Source: an uncultured Mycolicibacterium sp. (GTDB lineage: Bacteria > Actinomycetota > Actinomycetes > Mycobacteriales > Mycobacteriaceae). Taken from it: a DNA stretch of 12,210 bases. The stretch is taken from positions 1 through 12,210 of the forward strand of contig NZ_CALDGS010000021.1 of NCBI RefSeq assembly GCF_937941905.1. The letters run 5' to 3'. The notes under the pieces were generated by a model, which saw nothing but the letters and a program-made list of their open reading frames with translations, made no database searches and was not told the DNA's origin. The translations under genes and the position numbers were made by a program. Shown piece by piece: positions 1 to 6,348 of the stretch. Numbering within the stretch: the first letter of the stretch is position 1; the number at the start of each line of letters is the position of its first letter.

Positions 1-621
1 CGCTACGACGCGCCGTGGAAGGACATCGAGGCGCAGGGCTGGATCGCGCCGGCCGAGTGCATCGAGGTGCGGGTCACCATGACCGACAACGAGCGGATGC
101 TCTACGCCACCGCCGAACCGGACGAGCGCTACAAGATCTGCGCCACCGTGCACACCAAGGTCGCGGTGGTGAAGTCGATCCTGGAGCGGCACAAGGGCGA
201 GCAGACGCTGGTGATCGGCGCGTACCTGGACCAGCTCGAGGAGCTCGGGCAGGAACTGAACGCGCCGGTGATCACCGGGTCCACCCGGAACGCCGAGCGG
301 GAGGCGCTGTTCGACGCGTTCCGGCGCGGCGAGGTGTCCACGCTGGTGGTGTCGAAGGTGGCGAACTTCTCCATCGACCTGCCCGAGGCGTCGGTGGCGG
401 TGCAGGTCTCCGGCACCTTCGGATCCCGCCAGGAGGAGGCGCAGCGGCTGGGCCGGCTGCTGCGGCCCAAGGCCGACGGCGGCGGCGCGGTGTTCTACTC
501 GGTGGTCTCCCGCGACAGCCTCGACGCCGAGTACGCCGCGCACCGGCAGCGGTTCCTGGCCGAGCAGGGCTACGGCTACATCATCAAGGACGCCGACGAC
601 CTGCTCGGCCCGGCGATCTGA
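1..621 (+). CDS. XPB-family DNA repair helicase, C-terminal part (5' end outside window)
   Basis: Seen: the frame is open from base 1 and ends at TGA 619-621, giving 206 residues of a larger protein; the start lies outside the window. The visible part is the second RecA-like domain of a superfamily 2 helicase. It has motif IV (TLVIGAYLDQLEELG, residues 69-83 of the visible part), motif V (VVSKVANFSIDLPEA, about 116-130) and the arginine-finger motif VI (QRLGRLLR, 148-155). The combination of SGTFGSRQEEAQRLGRLLR-type motif VI and the C-terminal tail with YGYIIKDADDL is typical of XPB/ERCC3 proteins. Known: XPB is an ATP-dependent 3'-5' DNA helicase/translocase; in mycobacteria the homologue is Rv0861c. 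Inference: a cytoplasmic DNA-repair role. It converges with the cupin gene, with 13 bases between stops. The family call is firm; the physiological role in mycobacteria is less clear. Confidence 0.93.
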   Translation, partial: RYDAPWKDIEAQGWIAPAECIEVRVTMTDNERMLYATAEPDERYKICATVHTKVAVVKSILERHKGEQTLVIGAYLDQLEELGQELNAPVITGSTRNAEREALFDAFRRGEVSTLVVSKVANFSIDLPEASVAVQVSGTFGSRQEEAQRLGRLLRPKADGGGAVFYSVVSRDSLDAEYAAHRQRFLAEQGYGYIIKDADDLLGPAI

Positions 622-634
622 CCGCCCGGTCGGG

Positions 635-979
635 TCAGGTGTGCGGGCCGACCGGTTTGACGACGGTCAGCAGCACCGCGGAGTCCTCCAGCGCGTGCAG
701 GGCGTGGCGCTGCGGCGGCACGACGATCTGATCCCCCGGCGAGCCCTCCCAACCGTGGTCGCCGGCGGTGAGCCGGACCCGGCCGGTCAGCACCTGCAGG
801 GTGGCCTCGCCCGGGCTCTCGTGCTCGTCGAGCGCGGTGCCGGCGACCAGCGCGATCAGCGTCTGCCGCAGGGTGTGCTCGTGGCCGCCGTAGACGGTGG
901 TGGCGCTGCGCCCGGCGCCGGCGGTGCGCGCCTTGGCGAGGTGCTCGCGGGCCAGCGCGGTCAGCGAGATCTTCTCCAT
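635..979 (-). CDS. Small single-domain cupin protein
   Basis: Seen: 114 residues, start ATG at 979 (read leftward), stop TGA 637-635. One cupin barrel fills most of the chain. First cupin motif: residues about 47-66 (GTALDEHESPGEATLQVLTG), with H53 and E58 as likely metal ligands; the usual second His of the HxH pair is replaced by Glu. Second motif: about 82-95 (GDQIVVPPQRHALH), with H92 or H95 as the remaining ligand. There is no signal peptide or extra domain. A purine-rich ribosome binding site (AAAGGGGG and GGAG) precedes the start, unlike most genes here. Known: stand-alone cupins may be metal dioxygenases, isomerases or ligand sensors, so the substrate cannot be named. Context: it starts 58 bases after the stop of the same-strand F420 oxidoreductase, so it may be the second gene of that operon. 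It converges with XPB. Confidence 0.85.
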   Translation of the reverse strand: MEKISLTALAREHLAKARTAGAGRSATTVYGGHEHTLRQTLIALVAGTALDEHESPGEATLQVLTGRVRLTAGDHGWEGSPGDQIVVPPQRHALHALEDSAVLLTVVKPVGPHT

Positions 980-1037
980 ACTCCGTACCCCCTTTCTCGG
1001 GCCCCGTTGGCGGGACCGGCCCGGCAGCGCGCGCGGA

Positions 1038-2030
1038 TCAGCCGAGCGCCGGGATGACCTGTCGTTCGAACAGTTCGATGCCGGAGCGGTCGTAGGCCGC
1101 CTCGGGGAAGTAGAGGATGGCGTACTCGCAGCCGAGCCGGCGCATCCGCTGCAGCTTCTCGACGACCTGCTCGGGGGTGCCGGTGGCCGCCTCCGGGGCG
1201 GTCGTCGCCTCCAGCATCGCCGCGGCCGCCTCCTCCCCCACCCGGGAGACCAGCCGGCTGCGGATGCGGGCCAGCCGGTCGGCGACGTCGGCCTCGGTTT
1301 CGCCGATGACGGCGTTGAAGTTGGCCGAGCGCACGATCGCGTCGAAGTCGGTGCCCACCTCCCGGCAGTGCGCGGCGAGCACCTCGGACTTGTGGGCGAA
1401 ACCCTCCGGGTCGCAGGTGAAGTTGGTGTACTGGGCGTACTTGGCCGCGATGCGCAGCGTCACCTTCTCCCCGCCGCCGGCGATCCACAGCGGGATTCCG
1501 TTGGGCTGCAATGGCTTCGGCGCAACGATCGCACCGTCGACCTGGTAGTGGCGGCCGTCGAAGCTGACCCGGCCGGCCCGCCAGGCCTCCCGCATGATCT
1601 GCACGCCCTCGTCCAGGCGGGCCAGGCGCACCCCGGCCGACGGGAAACCGTAGCCGTAGGCCCGCCATTCGTGTTCGTACCAGCCGGCGCCGATGCCCAT
1701 CTGCAGTCGGCCGCCGGAGACGATGTCGACGGTGGCGGCCACCTTGGCCAGATACACCGGATTGCGGTAGCTCATGGCGGTGCACATCTGGCCGAGCTTG
1801 ACCCGGTCGGTGGCCGCGGCGTAGGCCGCCATCAGCGACCACGCCTCGTGGGTGGCCTCGTCGGTCGGCATCGGCACGGTGTGGAAATGGTCGTAGACCC
1901 AGATGGAGTCCCAGCCGTCGCTCGCGTCGGCGTAGCCGGCCAGGTCGCGCATCACCTGCCAGTGCCGCTCGGTGGGGATGTCAACGAGGTCCAGCCGCCA
2001 GCCCTGCGGGATGAACAAACCGAAGCGCAT
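1038..2030 (-). CDS. F420-dependent luciferase-like oxidoreductase (Rv1855c type)
   Basis: Seen: 330 residues from ATG at 2030 to TGA 1040-1038. I chose this start because the chain begins MRFGLFIPQGW, the normal beginning of this family; an upstream in-frame ATG at 2087 would add a 19-residue Pro-rich tail without family resemblance. A TAGAGT hexamer 8 bases upstream also supports 2030. Motifs: YDHFHTVPMPTDEATHEAW near residue 45-63, KLGQMCTAMSYRNPVYLAK near 80-98, GGRLQMGIGAGWYEHEWRAY near 105-125, and GIPLWIAGGGEKVTLRIAAK near 160-180. These are hallmarks of the luciferase-like (LLM) TIM-barrel fold. Known: relatives use reduced or oxidised coenzyme F420 for hydride transfer; M. tuberculosis Rv1855c is very similar from memory. 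Substrate unknown. Inference: cytoplasmic; likely co-transcribed with the cupin gene and divergent from the split-barrel gene. Confidence 0.93.
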   Translation of the reverse strand: MRFGLFIPQGWRLDLVDIPTERHWQVMRDLAGYADASDGWDSIWVYDHFHTVPMPTDEATHEAWSLMAAYAAATDRVKLGQMCTAMSYRNPVYLAKVAATVDIVSGGRLQMGIGAGWYEHEWRAYGYGFPSAGVRLARLDEGVQIMREAWRAGRVSFDGRHYQVDGAIVAPKPLQPNGIPLWIAGGGEKVTLRIAAKYAQYTNFTCDPEGFAHKSEVLAAHCREVGTDFDAIVRSANFNAVIGETEADVADRLARIRSRLVSRVGEEAAAAMLEATTAPEAATGTPEQVVEKLQRMRRLGCEYAILYFPEAAYDRSGIELFERQVIPALG

Positions 2031-2038
2031 GAATCCCG

Positions 2039-2044
2039 ACTCTA
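2039..2044 (-). promoter_or_regulatory. Predicted leaderless-type -10 element of the F420 oxidoreductase gene
   Basis: On the minus strand TAGAGT (TANNNT form) ends 8 bases before the ATG at 2030. No good Shine-Dalgarno sequence precedes that ATG (only GGGATTC touching it). The layout fits a transcript starting at or next to the ATG. No clear -35 was seen. Prediction only. Confidence 0.5.
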
Positions 2045-2094
2045 GCCCCGGAGGCGCGGGCTGCACCGGAGGGTTTGCCATGTCCACCCGGGAT

Positions 2095-2148
2095 CTGTCG
2101 GGGTTCGCCCGGGAAGCTTTCCCGGTTCGCCCGGAACCTGTCGGGGTT
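2095..2148. repeat. Phased 21-22 bp direct repeats in the divergent spacer
   Basis: Three partial copies of a unit begin at 2095, 2117 and 2138, spaced 22 and 21 bases. GGTTCGCCCGG occurs exactly at 2102-2112 and 2124-2134. CTGTCGGGGTT occurs exactly at 2095-2105 and 2138-2148. The third copy diverges after GGGGTT. Spacing of two helical turns puts all copies on one DNA face, just upstream of the predicted -10 of the split-barrel gene. This suggests, but does not prove, an array of regulator sites. Confidence 0.6.
2109..2125. promoter_or_regulatory. Perfect inverted repeat, possible operator
   Basis: CCGGGAA, a 3-base spacer GCT, then TTCCCGG: a perfect 7 bp inverted repeat spanning the junction of the first two direct-repeat copies. 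It lies about 43-59 bases upstream of the ATG of the split-barrel gene and about 79-95 bases upstream of the divergent oxidoreductase. It could bind a dimeric regulator. No regulator gene is adjacent in this window, so the binding protein is unknown. Confidence 0.45.
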
Positions 2149-2154
2149 GCGGAC

Positions 2155-2160
2155 TACCCT
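2155..2160 (+). promoter_or_regulatory. Predicted leaderless-type -10 element of the split-barrel gene
   Basis: TACCCT (TANNNT form) is followed by 7 bases and the ATG at 2168. No Shine-Dalgarno sequence is present (CGCGGAC precedes the ATG). The arrangement predicts transcription beginning at the ATG itself. Confidence 0.55.
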
Positions 2161-2167
2161 CGCGGAC

Positions 2168-2593
2168 ATGGCCCTTTCCAGGGAGGAACGCGAGCAGTTC
2201 CTCGCCGAACCGCACATCGCGGCGTTGTCGGTCTTCGCCGGTGACCGCCGGGGCCCGCTGACGGTGCCGATCTGGTACCAGTACCGGCCGGGCGGCCAGC
2301 CGTGGGTGCTCACCGGCGCCGGCTCGCGCAAGCACCGGCTGATCGAGTCGTCGGGGTACTTCTCGCTGATGGTGCAGCGGCTGGAGCCGACGGTGCGCTA
2401 CGTCTCCGTCGACGGGGCGGTGGACCGGATCGAACCGGGCACCGACGCCATGATGGAGGAGCTGGCCTACCGCTACCTGCCGCCGGAGCGGGCCAAACCC
2501 TATCTGGAGTACGCGCACCGCGAGCTCGGCGAGCACGTGGCGATCCATCTGCGGCCGCTGCACTGGCTGTCGGCCGACCTGGGTGCCCTGTAG
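2168..2593 (+). CDS. Split beta-barrel flavin/F420-binding protein (pyridoxamine 5'-phosphate oxidase superfamily)
   Basis: Seen: 141 residues from ATG 2168 (MALSREEREQFL) to TAG 2591-2593. An earlier in-frame ATG at 2075 would run through the repeat-bearing spacer and lacks family resemblance, so 2168 is preferred. The layout is that of one split-barrel domain: N-terminal helix EREQFLAEPHIAALSV, then strand TVPIWYQY, WVLTGAGSRKHRLIESSGYF (about residues 50-69; the SRKHR basic cluster is where cofactor phosphate is often held), SLMVQRLEPTVRYVSVDGAV, and a C-terminal part ending in a HLRPLHWLSADLG strand. Known: these proteins bind FMN, F420 or haem and may act as reductases; mycobacteria have many. 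Neither cofactor nor substrate can be fixed from sequence. Inference: divergent pairing with the F420 oxidoreductase hints at F420 use. Cytoplasmic; monocistronic, ending before a strong hairpin. Confidence 0.87.
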   Translation: MALSREEREQFLAEPHIAALSVFAGDRRGPLTVPIWYQYRPGGQPWVLTGAGSRKHRLIESSGYFSLMVQRLEPTVRYVSVDGAVDRIEPGTDAMMEELAYRYLPPERAKPYLEYAHRELGEHVAIHLRPLHWLSADLGAL

Positions 2594-2711
2594 CGCGCGG
2601 ACGGGCCTCGGCGTCGGGCACGGGTTTTGCGCGGCCGTCGGGATCCCGGTGCCCACCGGTCCGGCGAATTCGGTTGCACCGGAGGCGGTCCGCACCACCG
2701 GACATGCGAAC

Positions 2712-2739
2712 GGGGCCCCCGACCTCGGTCGGGGGCCCC
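2712..2739. terminator. Strong GC hairpin between convergent genes
   Basis: GGGGCCCCCGAC (2712-2723), loop CTCG, then GTCGGGGGCCCC (2728-2739): a perfect 12 bp stem with a tetraloop. It lies 14 bases beyond the fadB stop and 118 bases beyond the stop of the split-barrel gene, so it can serve both strands. There is no T-run on either side, which is common for hairpins at mycobacterial gene ends. The remaining spacer (2594-2711) shows no gene. Confidence 0.75.
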
Positions 2740-2753
2740 ATCTGCGGAGCGTG

Positions 2754-4901
2754 CTACTTCAGCAGGGACGCCGGCGGGTTGAACCGGTCGCCGTAGCGCT
2801 CGGCGAGCTGCTTGGCGCGCGCGACGAACGCCTCCTTGCCGGTGCCGAACTCACCCTGGTAGCCCTGGATGAACTGGGCGGTGCCACCGGTCCAGGCCGG
2901 GTAGCCGATGCCCATGATCGAGCCGATGTTGGCGTCGGCGGTGGAGGTGATGACCCCCTCGTCGAGGCACTTCTGGGTCTCCAGCGCCTCGGCGAACAGC
3001 ATCCGGTCGATGATGTCCTGCAGCGGGATCTGGGTGCTGCCGGAGTTGAACAGCTCCCGCAGCCCCGGCCACAGGCCGACCCGCTTGCCGTCGACGTACT
3101 CGTAGAACCCGGCGCCCTTGAGCTTGCCGGAGCGGCCGAGCTCGACCATCTTGTTCACCACCGCCTCGGCCGGGTGCGGCTCGTAGGTCTTGCCCTCGGC
3201 CTCGGTGGCCTTGCGGGTCTCGGTGGCGATCTTCTGCATCAGCTCCAGGTTGAGCTCGTCGGACAGCTGCAGCGGCGCGGCCGGGTAGCCGGCCATGCCG
3301 CCCGCCCGCTCGATGCTGGCCGGCTCCACGCCCTCGCCGAGCATCGCCAGCGCCTCGTTGACGAAGGTGCCGATCACCCGGCTGGTGTAGAAGCCGCGGC
3401 TGTCGTTGACCACGATCGGGGTCTTGCCGATCGCCAGGGTGTAGTCGAACACCCGGGCCAGCGCCTCGTCGGAGGTCTTCTCGCCCTTGATGATCTCGAC
3501 CAGCGGCATCTTGTCGACCGGCGAGAAGAAGTGGATGCCGATGAAGTCCTGCGGACGCTTCACCGCGGTGGCCAGGCCGGTGATCGGCAGGGTCGAGGTG
3601 TTCGAGCCGAGGATGGCGTTGGGCTCGACGATGTCCTCGATCTCCTGGAACACCTTGTGCTTGAGCTCGGAGTTCTCGAAGACGGCCTCGATGACGAAGT
3701 CCACCCCGGCCAGGTCGGCGGCGTCGGCGGTCGGCTTGATCCGGTCCAGCAGCGCCTTGGACTTCTCCTCGGTGGTGCGGCCCCGCTCCAGCGCCTTGGC
3801 CTCCAGCTTCTCGCTGTAGCCCTTGCCGCGCTGCGCGGCCTCGAGGGTGACGTCCTTGAGCACCACCTCGAAGCCGGCCTTGGCCGACACGTAGGCGATG
3901 CCCGCGCCCATCATGCCCGCGCCGAGCACGCCGATCTTGGTCGGCCGGCTGGCCGGGATGCCCTGCGGACGCGACCCGCCACCGTTGATGGTCTGCAGGT
4001 CGAAGAAGAACGCCTGGATCATGTTCTTGGCGACCTGACCGGTGACCAGCTCGACGAAGTAGCGGCTCTCGATGCGGCTGGCGGTGTCGAAGTCGACCAT
4101 CGCGCCCTCCACCGCCGCGCACAGGATCGCCCGCGGCGCCGGCATCGGCGCACCCTTGAGCTGCTTCTTCAGCAGGGCCGGGAACGACGGCAGGATGCCG
4201 GCCAGGGCCGGGCTGGCGGGGGTGCCGCCGGGCATCTTGTAGCCCTTGGCGTCCCACGGCTGCACACCGGCGTCCGGGTTGGCCTTGATCCAGGCCTTGG
4301 CGGCCGGGACGAGTTCCTCGACGCTGCCGACGAGCTCGTCGATCAGGCCGATCTCCTTGGCCTTGGCCGGCCGGAACCGGGTGCCCTGGGACAGGATCTC
4401 CATGAAGGCCTTCTGGATGCCGAACATCCGCACGGTGCGGGTGACCCCGCCACCGCCGGGCAGCAGGCCCAGGGTGACCTCGGGCAGCCCGATCTGCACA
4501 CCCTTGACGTCGGCGGCGATGCGGTGGTGGCAGGCCAGCGCGATCTCCAGGCCACCGCCGAGCGCGGCGCCGTTGATGGCGGCGACCACCGGCTTGCCCA
4601 GGGTCTCCAGCTTGCGCAGGTCGGCCTTGATCGCCTCGACCTCGGCGAACACCGCGGGGGCGTCCTCCGGGCGGGTGTTGATCATGCCCTTGAGGTCACC
4701 GCCGGCGAAGAACGTCTTCTTCGCGCTGGTGATGACCACGCCGGTGATCGAATCCTTCTCGGCCACAAGGCGTTCCACGGCGTTGTGCATGGACTCCTTG
4801 TAGTGCTCGTTCATCACGTTGGCCGAGCCGGTCGGGTCGTCCAGCGTCAGCGTGACGATGCCGTCGGCGTCCTTGTCCCACTTGATGGTGTTTTCTGCCA
4901 T
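2754..4901 (-). CDS. fadB: Trifunctional enzyme alpha subunit: enoyl-CoA hydratase / 3-hydroxyacyl-CoA dehydrogenase
   Basis: Seen: 715 residues, ATG at 4901, TAG 2756-2754. The N-terminal crotonase domain (about 1-190) has the oxyanion segment FFAGGDLKG (64-72), NGAALGGGLE with catalytic E119, and IGLPEVTLGLLPGGGG with catalytic E141. A linker (about 190-320) leads to the NAD-binding domain, starting KIGVLGAGMMGAGIA (322-336, Rossmann loop). SNTSTLPITGLA (433-444) and HFFSPVDKMPLVEI with catalytic H457 follow, then the C-terminal dehydrogenase domains (IVVNDSRGFYTSRV, then a repeat to the end). Function: hydration of trans-2-enoyl-CoA and NAD-dependent oxidation of L-3-hydroxyacyl-CoA in beta-oxidation. 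Known: mycobacterial FadB (Rv0860, about 720 residues) forms an alpha2beta2 complex with FadA. Context: second gene after fadA, 15 bases between them; its GAGAGG binding site overlaps the fadA stop, so translation is probably coupled. All key residues are present. Confidence 0.97.
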   Translation of the reverse strand: MAENTIKWDKDADGIVTLTLDDPTGSANVMNEHYKESMHNAVERLVAEKDSITGVVITSAKKTFFAGGDLKGMINTRPEDAPAVFAEVEAIKADLRKLETLGKPVVAAINGAALGGGLEIALACHHRIAADVKGVQIGLPEVTLGLLPGGGGVTRTVRMFGIQKAFMEILSQGTRFRPAKAKEIGLIDELVGSVEELVPAAKAWIKANPDAGVQPWDAKGYKMPGGTPASPALAGILPSFPALLKKQLKGAPMPAPRAILCAAVEGAMVDFDTASRIESRYFVELVTGQVAKNMIQAFFFDLQTINGGGSRPQGIPASRPTKIGVLGAGMMGAGIAYVSAKAGFEVVLKDVTLEAAQRGKGYSEKLEAKALERGRTTEEKSKALLDRIKPTADAADLAGVDFVIEAVFENSELKHKVFQEIEDIVEPNAILGSNTSTLPITGLATAVKRPQDFIGIHFFSPVDKMPLVEIIKGEKTSDEALARVFDYTLAIGKTPIVVNDSRGFYTSRVIGTFVNEALAMLGEGVEPASIERAGGMAGYPAAPLQLSDELNLELMQKIATETRKATEAEGKTYEPHPAEAVVNKMVELGRSGKLKGAGFYEYVDGKRVGLWPGLRELFNSGSTQIPLQDIIDRMLFAEALETQKCLDEGVITSTADANIGSIMGIGYPAWTGGTAQFIQGYQGEFGTGKEAFVARAKQLAERYGDRFNPPASLLK

Positions 4902-4916
4902 GGTTTCTCAGGCCTC

Positions 4917-6128
4917 TCAGACTCGCTCGATGATGGTGGCCACGCCCATGCCGCCGCCGACGCAAAGGGTGATCAGCGCACGCTTGGCGCCACGCCGCTC
5001 CAGCTCGTCGACCATGGTGCCGGTGATCATCGCCCCGGTGGCACCCAGCGGGTGACCCATCGCGATCGCACCGCCGTTGACGTTGAGTTTCTCGTCGGGG
5101 ATGTTCAGGTCCTTCTGGAACTTCAGCACCACCGACGCGAACGCCTCGTTCAGCTCGAACAGGTCGATGTCGTCGACCGTCAGGCCCGCCTTGGCCAGCA
5201 CCTTCTTGGTGGCCGGGGTCGGGCCGGTCAGCATGATGACCGGGTCGGAGCCGCTGGTGGCGGTGGCCACCACCCGGGCCCGCGGGGTCAGCCCCGCCGC
5301 CTTGCCGGCGGCCTCGGAGCCGATCAGCACCAGGGCCGCGCCGTCGACGATGCCGGAGCTGTTGCCACCGGTGTGGACGTGGTTGATCTTCTCCACCCAG
5401 TGGTACTTCTGCAGCGCCACGTCGTCGAAGCCGCCCATCGCGCCGATGTCGGCGAACGCCGGCTTGAGCTTGGCCAGGCCCTCCATCGTGGTATCCGGAC
5501 GCATGTGCTCGTCGTGGTCGAGGATGACCAGGCCGTTCTGGTCGCGCACCGGCACCACCGACTTGGCGAAGTACCCGCCCGACCAGGCCGCCGCCGCCCG
5601 CTGCTGGCTGCGCAGCGCGTAGGCGTCGACGTCCTCACGGGAGAAGCCCTCGATGGTGGCGATGAGGTCCGCGCCGATGCCCTGCGGCACAAAGCCGACC
5701 TGGTAGTTGGTGTCCGGGTCGCCGGCCCAGGCGCCGCCGTCGGAGCCCATCGGCACCCGGCTCATCGACTCCACGCCGCCGGCCAGCACCATGTCCTCGA
5801 AGCCCGAGCGCACCTTCTGGGCGGCGATGTTGACCGCCTCCAGGCCGGAGGCGCAGAACCGGTTGAGCTGCACACCGCCGACGGTCTCCGGCAGCCCGGA
5901 GGCCAGCACCGCGGTGCGGGCGATGTCGCCGCCCTGCTCACCGACCGGCGACACGCACCCCAGCACGAGGTCGTCGATCAGGGCCGGATCCATCTGCGGG
6001 TGGCGCCGGCGCAGCTCGTTGATCAGGTTCACCACCAGATCAAGCGGCTTGACCTCGTGCAACGACCCGTTCTTCTGCTTGCCACGAGGCGTACGGATCG
6101 CCTCGTAGATGAAGGCTTCTTCGGACAT
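4917..6128 (-). CDS. fadA: Trifunctional enzyme beta subunit: acetyl-CoA acyltransferase (3-ketoacyl-CoA thiolase)
   Basis: Seen: 403 residues from ATG at 6128 (MSEEAFIYEAIRTPRGK) to TGA 4919-4917. The open frame continues upstream into the promoter region, but 6128 gives the family start and length and has a GGAG site 11 bases before it. Thiolase signatures: nucleophile C92 in LNRFCASGLEAVNIAA, the acceptor region with NSSGIVDGAALVL, NGGAIAMGHPLGATGA with H359, and LCVGGGMG with C389 near the end. Function: CoA-dependent cleavage of 3-ketoacyl-CoA to acetyl-CoA and a shortened acyl-CoA, the last step of each beta-oxidation turn. Known: the M. tuberculosis homologue is Rv0859 (403 residues), partner of FadB. 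Context: first gene of the fadA-fadB operon, divergent from dapC. A palindrome overlapping its predicted promoter suggests repression, probably lifted by a fatty-acid-derived ligand (inference). Confidence 0.97.
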   Translation of the reverse strand: MSEEAFIYEAIRTPRGKQKNGSLHEVKPLDLVVNLINELRRRHPQMDPALIDDLVLGCVSPVGEQGGDIARTAVLASGLPETVGGVQLNRFCASGLEAVNIAAQKVRSGFEDMVLAGGVESMSRVPMGSDGGAWAGDPDTNYQVGFVPQGIGADLIATIEGFSREDVDAYALRSQQRAAAAWSGGYFAKSVVPVRDQNGLVILDHDEHMRPDTTMEGLAKLKPAFADIGAMGGFDDVALQKYHWVEKINHVHTGGNSSGIVDGAALVLIGSEAAGKAAGLTPRARVVATATSGSDPVIMLTGPTPATKKVLAKAGLTVDDIDLFELNEAFASVVLKFQKDLNIPDEKLNVNGGAIAMGHPLGATGAMITGTMVDELERRGAKRALITLCVGGGMGVATIIERV

Positions 6129-6183
6129 GTCTGTCGGTTCTCCAAGTCCTGTTCGGAACGTGCGGATTGTCCCGCTGACCGCG

Positions 6184-6189
6184 AGCCTA
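6184..6189 (-). promoter_or_regulatory. Predicted extended -10 of the fadA-fadB promoter
   Basis: On the minus strand TGATAGGCT reads as an extended -10 (TGN then TAGGCT). Transcription would start near 6177, leaving a leader of about 49 bases with a GGAG site (6143-6140) before the ATG at 6128. The inverted repeat at 6199-6216 falls roughly at -22 to -39 from this start, covering the -35 position. Confidence 0.5.
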
Positions 6190-6198
6190 TCAGCCTCC

Positions 6199-6216
6199 CC
6201 CAACCGCTTGGTTGGG
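6199..6216. promoter_or_regulatory. Palindromic operator candidate upstream of fadA
   Basis: CCCAACC, spacer GCTT, GGTTGGG: a perfect 7 bp inverted repeat, 18 bases long, 71 bases upstream of the fadA start and about 120 bases upstream of the dapC -10. Length, symmetry and placement over the predicted -35 are typical of TetR-family operators, the usual controllers of fatty-acid catabolism in actinobacteria. The regulator is not encoded in the window and cannot be named. Confidence 0.6.
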
Positions 6217-6334
6217 CCTACCCGCCGGTAACAACGAGGTCCCTTTCCTCCCGCGAGCGGTCGCGCACATCCCCTTTTTCGGCGCCCGTGCGGGGGTGTC
6301 CGCGTCTGCTCGGCAGCGCAGGGGGACCCGGCAC

Positions 6335-6340
6335 TACGCT
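6335..6340 (+). promoter_or_regulatory. Predicted leaderless-type -10 element of dapC
   Basis: TACGCT (TANNNT form) ends 8 bases before the GTG at 6349. CGACGGGC, the sequence between, is not a ribosome binding site. Transcription would start at or one or two bases before the GTG. No clear -35. Confidence 0.5.
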
Positions 6341-6348
6341 CGACGGGC

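Noticed and set aside
15..731. A 238-codon frame overlapping the XPB gene end
   Set aside because: Out of frame with the helicase motifs and composed of Arg/Gly/Ala-rich filler; it overruns the XPB stop only by chance.
6267..6299. Possible 8 bp stem ACATCCCC/GGGGGTGT in the fadA-dapC spacer
   Set aside because: It has a 17-base loop and lies outside any predicted transcript leader, so it is probably compositional.
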